Positions 8,382 through 10,707 of a stretch of 10,707 nucleotides of DNA are shown here, piece by piece. Source of the DNA: Heterostelium multicystogenum (lineage: Eukaryota; Evosea; Eumycetozoa; Acytosteliales; Acytosteliaceae); assembly GCA_003667245.1 (NCBI GenBank), contig RCNN01000469.1:1-10707 (forward strand), read 5' to 3'. The position numbers and the translations under genes were made by a program. Positions within the stretch are counted from its first letter, which is position 1. The number at the start of each line of letters is the position of its first letter. A model generated the notes under the pieces. That model worked only from the letters and a program-made list of their open reading frames with translations, was not told where the DNA came from and ran no database searches.

Positions 8382-9418
8382 GTTGATGATGATGATGATT
8401 GGTTTTGTACAATTGATGTTGTTATTGGAGATTGTGGCTTTTGCTTTTTTTAATTCTTTGGAACGACGGTTTCTGCATTTGGGACAACTGTAGTGTTGGC
8501 TTTGATCATATATAAATAGACACATCTTTAATTCCATCGCAGTCAGTCATCACCCACTGGCCAGCAGTCCGTACAACGAATCCACTCGTTGTCCTGCTCC
8601 ATTGAATCCTTCTTATTATACATTTTTTCCACACATTGGACACTTGGGCTTCTTCATATTTTGAAGACCACAGCTATTACAAAGAACCTCCCCGCTTGGA
8701 CCCTTACGCCATTTACATGTTGGACCCTTTCCTGGTGTAGTCGAGCCACACACACAACGATTAACTCTTGGGACCATTTGGTTCTTTGATCGCTTTTTTC
8801 ATTGGTTTGATTTCTTTCACGGGTTAAATTCTCACATTTCTTAAAGTTTGGATCGGTCATCAATTTTCTGTGTTGCTCTAACAACAAAAATGGTTGGCAA
8901 GGAACATCAAAAGTATTTGGTGATTGGAGTGGTGAAGTAATTGGAAGGATGGTGCTTTAATATGCATACAAATCGAATTAATACATCATTCAAAGAATAT
9001 TATAACTAGGTAAACATACTTTTTAAATCACATTCTGATGAAGATATTGGTGAAGATGGCGAGCAATCATCACTTTCATAAAAAACTTTAATTATATCGT
9101 TAACTTTAGATTCATCTTCATTGGCATTGTCCGATTGTGTTGGCGATTGGCATGGAGAAGCGGATGGAGAGTAGTGTTTTCTTGGTGAGTTGTTTTCTAC
9201 TTCCACTAGAGTATTGTAACTACTATTACTATTGTTGTTGCCGCTATTGTTTATATTGAAAAGATTGGATTTAAAAGTTGAGAAAATGGATTTGGTTGTT
9301 GTTTTTCTTGGATGGCGCATGTGTTTGAAAATGGAATGTGTTGGTCAAATAATTTTACTCTATTATTATTGAGAGCGGATGGAACGTTTTCATCACAATC
9401 AATATGATGGAATTCCAT
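7910..9418 (-). CDS. GATA-like / PHD-like zinc-finger protein with polyglutamine tract (probable nuclear regulator)
   Basis: Two exons: 9418-9020 and 8954-7910; the intron is 65 bp (GTATGT…TTAAAG). Exon 1 encodes a Ser/Asn-rich region (SPRKHYSPSASPCQSPTQ, acidic DEDES-like segment). Exon 2 opens TSPLQSPNTFDVPCQPF, then LEQHRKLMTDPNFKKC and a basic KKRSKNQ. Next is a GATA-like finger: RCVCGSTTPGKGPTCKWRKG followed by PSGEVLCNSCGLQN. It runs directly into a PHD-like finger: CPMCGKMY…WIRCTDC, GQWVMTDCDGIKD, HYSCPKCRNRR. The rest is low complexity: Ser run, 13 Gln, Asn/Ser runs. Odd points: the first Cys pair is C-x-C, not C-x2-C, and the PHD His is Met. Indels sit at about 9265 (-1), 8794-8799 (-1), 8623-8628, 8560-8566, 8507-8513 and 8445-8451 (+1 each). 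One more base is missing near the intron. The stop is uncertain: 7910, 7965 (…QLHQSQQLDSPSDIQGN) or 7981. The ATG at 9418 opens the frame. Binding DNA via the GATA-like finger and histone tails via the PHD-like finger is family inference. Confidence 0.8.
8342..8380. repeat. (TTG)13 microsatellite encoding polyglutamine
   Basis: Thirteen perfect TTG units on the plus strand read as CAA (Gln) on the coding strand. A GAT run just beyond (to about 8399) reads as Ser (TCA) codons. Polyglutamine encoded by CAA is common in dictyostelid regulatory proteins. Reading the other two frames gives the spurious poly-Thr, poly-Cys or poly-Leu frames. Confidence 0.95.
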
Positions 9419-10506
9419 GGCCTTTATTAGTTTTTATTATTGCTGAGTTTTATTATAATCTCTACTTTCCATTTTATTTCTTCAAATATATTATATAAAA
9501 TCATCCAAACAAAAGATAAATAAAAATTTAAATACTAACTAATAATTAACTATTACTTAAATAATATATAAAAATGGTGGAATGGAAATAAATACTAATA
9601 TATAATATTTGATTTAAAGATATTTGATGATTGATGATTGTTAGTGTTGTTGTGTTGTTTGAAAAAGAGGAGTTTGAAAGTTTGAGTTGGTTGATTTATT
9701 TGGTTTGGGTTAATATGGAAATTGGTTTCTAAAGTTATTTCCAATTAAAATACTTTCAACTTAAATAAATGAAATGATTACTATTTATATTGGCTTTAAT
9801 GAAGCTATTAAATCCAATGGCACGCGTGTTAATAAATAATCACCTTTTAATATTGGTGTGTGGAAAGGTACTAGATGATTCACAGCCAACTTTAACACCT
9901 TGAGTGTTATTGTAATTTAGTGATTACAAATTGAAAATATAAAATAACTTGATTTGGAAATTATCTAAACAACGCTTTGCAGAAATGCAATGAATTGTGA
10001 TAATTTTGAAATATGTCGGATGTGTTAAATAGGATGATGTGTTAATTATGATTTTAGTTAATTATTGATGATGATATTGATTTTGTTGTTGTTATAATAT
10101 TTTATGTGTATTAAAATATATATATTTATAATTGGTTTTTTAATAAATAAATAAATAACTGATTTATTGGTATTGGTTTGTTTGTTTTATTAGCTTTGAT
10201 AAATGCTTTATAATTGTATATATTTATAATTTCTAAATTATTAATCAAAACTTATAAACTTTAGTATTAATATTAATTATATTATTTTTATTAAAAGTGT
10301 CAGTGTTTCAAATTTGAATTTGAAATGATTATTTATAAATACTCGATGGAAATATAACTCTAGGTTAATAAATTTATTTTTTATTTTTAATTTTTATTTA
10401 AATGCTATCCTATTATTTCCAGATTATTGCAACCATTTTAATATATCATGATGAAAAATGTGGGGGTGAGATGAAAAATATCGAAAAAAAACTAACAAAA
10501 AAGTCA
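9419..10506. other. Intergenic region upstream of the zinc-finger gene
   Basis: No gene is recognised. Next to the start codon is AT-rich DNA, then a 133-nt stretch with no C on the plus strand (9596-9728). Then comes a slightly GC-richer patch (about 9790-10010) with the palindrome CACGCGTG (9821-9828) and small hairpins at 9893-9909 and 9977-9990. The rest, to about 10500, is TAAA/TTTA-rich. It probably holds the zinc-finger gene promoter and the 3' flank of whatever lies to the right. Confidence 0.6.
9821..9828. promoter_or_regulatory. CACGCGTG palindrome upstream of zinc-finger gene
   Basis: A perfect 8-bp palindrome with two CpG steps, about 400 bp upstream of the ATG at 9418 in strongly AT-rich DNA. 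Its ACGCGT core matches the yeast cell-cycle MCB element. Whether a dictyostelid factor reads it is unknown. Confidence 0.2.
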
Positions 10507-10707
10507 CTATTTTCGATGGTCCATCTTTTTGTATTGTTGCAGATGTGGGTTGATAGTGTTGAAAATGATGATCCTTGATACTTGGGAATTTGTTTGACAG
10601 TAGTATTTTTTACATTCAACTTCATTTTTTTATGGTGACTCCTTTACTCAAGAATGCTCTTTGAAAACCAAAGACTGATGTAAAAACTAGCTTCAAAAAA
10701 CAGGGCA
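10507..10707 (-). CDS. Possible 3' end of an unrecognised gene entering from the right edge
   Basis: A minus-strand frame is open from the window edge (LVFTSVFGFQRAFLSKGVTIKK) to a TGA at 10622-10624, in a run of seven A (10625-10631). If that run has one extra base, as at many sites here, the frame continues as NEVECKKYYCQTNSQVSR…NPHLQQYKK to a TAG at 10507-10509. Orientation and base composition fit the other genes. A competing 59-codon frame starts at 10625 (MKLNVKNTTVKQIPKYQG…) and ends near 10450, but its tail is Phe-rich and unconvincing. No family is recognised. Confidence 0.3.

Noticed and set aside
8094..8453. Plus-strand frame rich in Leu and Cys runs
   Set aside because: It is the antisense reading of the CAA, TCA and Asn/Ser codon repeats of the zinc-finger gene; no independent support.
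1..10707. tRNA genes, rRNA, CRISPR array, intact transposon or viral genes
   Set aside because: No cloverleaf with a T-loop box, no regular spaced repeats, no terminal repeats with transposase or reverse transcriptase motifs were seen by eye.

Overview
The window looks like nuclear DNA of a social amoeba (Dictyostelia). It is very AT-rich, with poly-T and TAAA/TTTG-type simple repeats between genes. Introns are mostly 57-80 bp with GTA...AG ends, and the proteins carry Asn, Gln and Ser runs. The recognised genes are typical eukaryotic ones. I cannot name the species from sequence alone. GC-richer third codon positions and moderate intergenic AT argue mildly against D. discoideum itself.

All five recognised genes lie head to tail on the minus strand, so they read right to left. 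From low to high coordinates: (1) a gene cut by the left edge, with a novel N-terminal region running into a ubiquitin-like fold (1-775); (2) an NDRG-family alpha/beta-hydrolase-fold protein in four exons (796-1981); (3) the atypical protein kinase RIO1, three exons, about 550 residues (3321-5147); (4) a Rap/Ras-type small GTPase, three exons, about 200 residues, ending in a CAAX box (5712-6768); (5) a probable transcription or chromatin factor with a GATA-like zinc finger, a PHD-like finger and a polyglutamine tract (7910-9418). A possible sixth gene enters from the right edge (10507-10707). The gaps (1982-3320, 5148-5711, 6769-7909, 9419-10506) hold AT-rich flanks, C-free (sense-strand G-free) leader-like stretches and a few inverted repeats. 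I found no tRNA, rRNA, CRISPR array or intact transposon.

The main oddity is frame breakage. Each gene is clearly recognisable but broken by single-base indels: about 15 insertions and 1 deletion in rio1, two insertions in NDRG, three insertions and one deletion in the GTPase, and at least six in the zinc-finger gene. About 85% are extra bases, often in short homopolymers. After correcting them, exon phases in NDRG, rio1 and the GTPase agree exactly at every splice junction. This points to an unpolished, insertion-biased assembly rather than pseudogenes, but programmed frameshifting or real decay cannot be excluded here.

The genes do not form an obvious pathway. RIO1 acts in 40S ribosome maturation, the GTPase in membrane-linked signalling, and the zinc-finger protein in the nucleus. 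I see no convincing new multi-gene system. The best leads are the ubiquitin-like gene with an unknown N-terminus, the GATA-like plus PHD-like protein with altered zinc ligands, the GTPase with serines at the Ras-13 and Ras-61 positions, and a hairpin just upstream of rio1.
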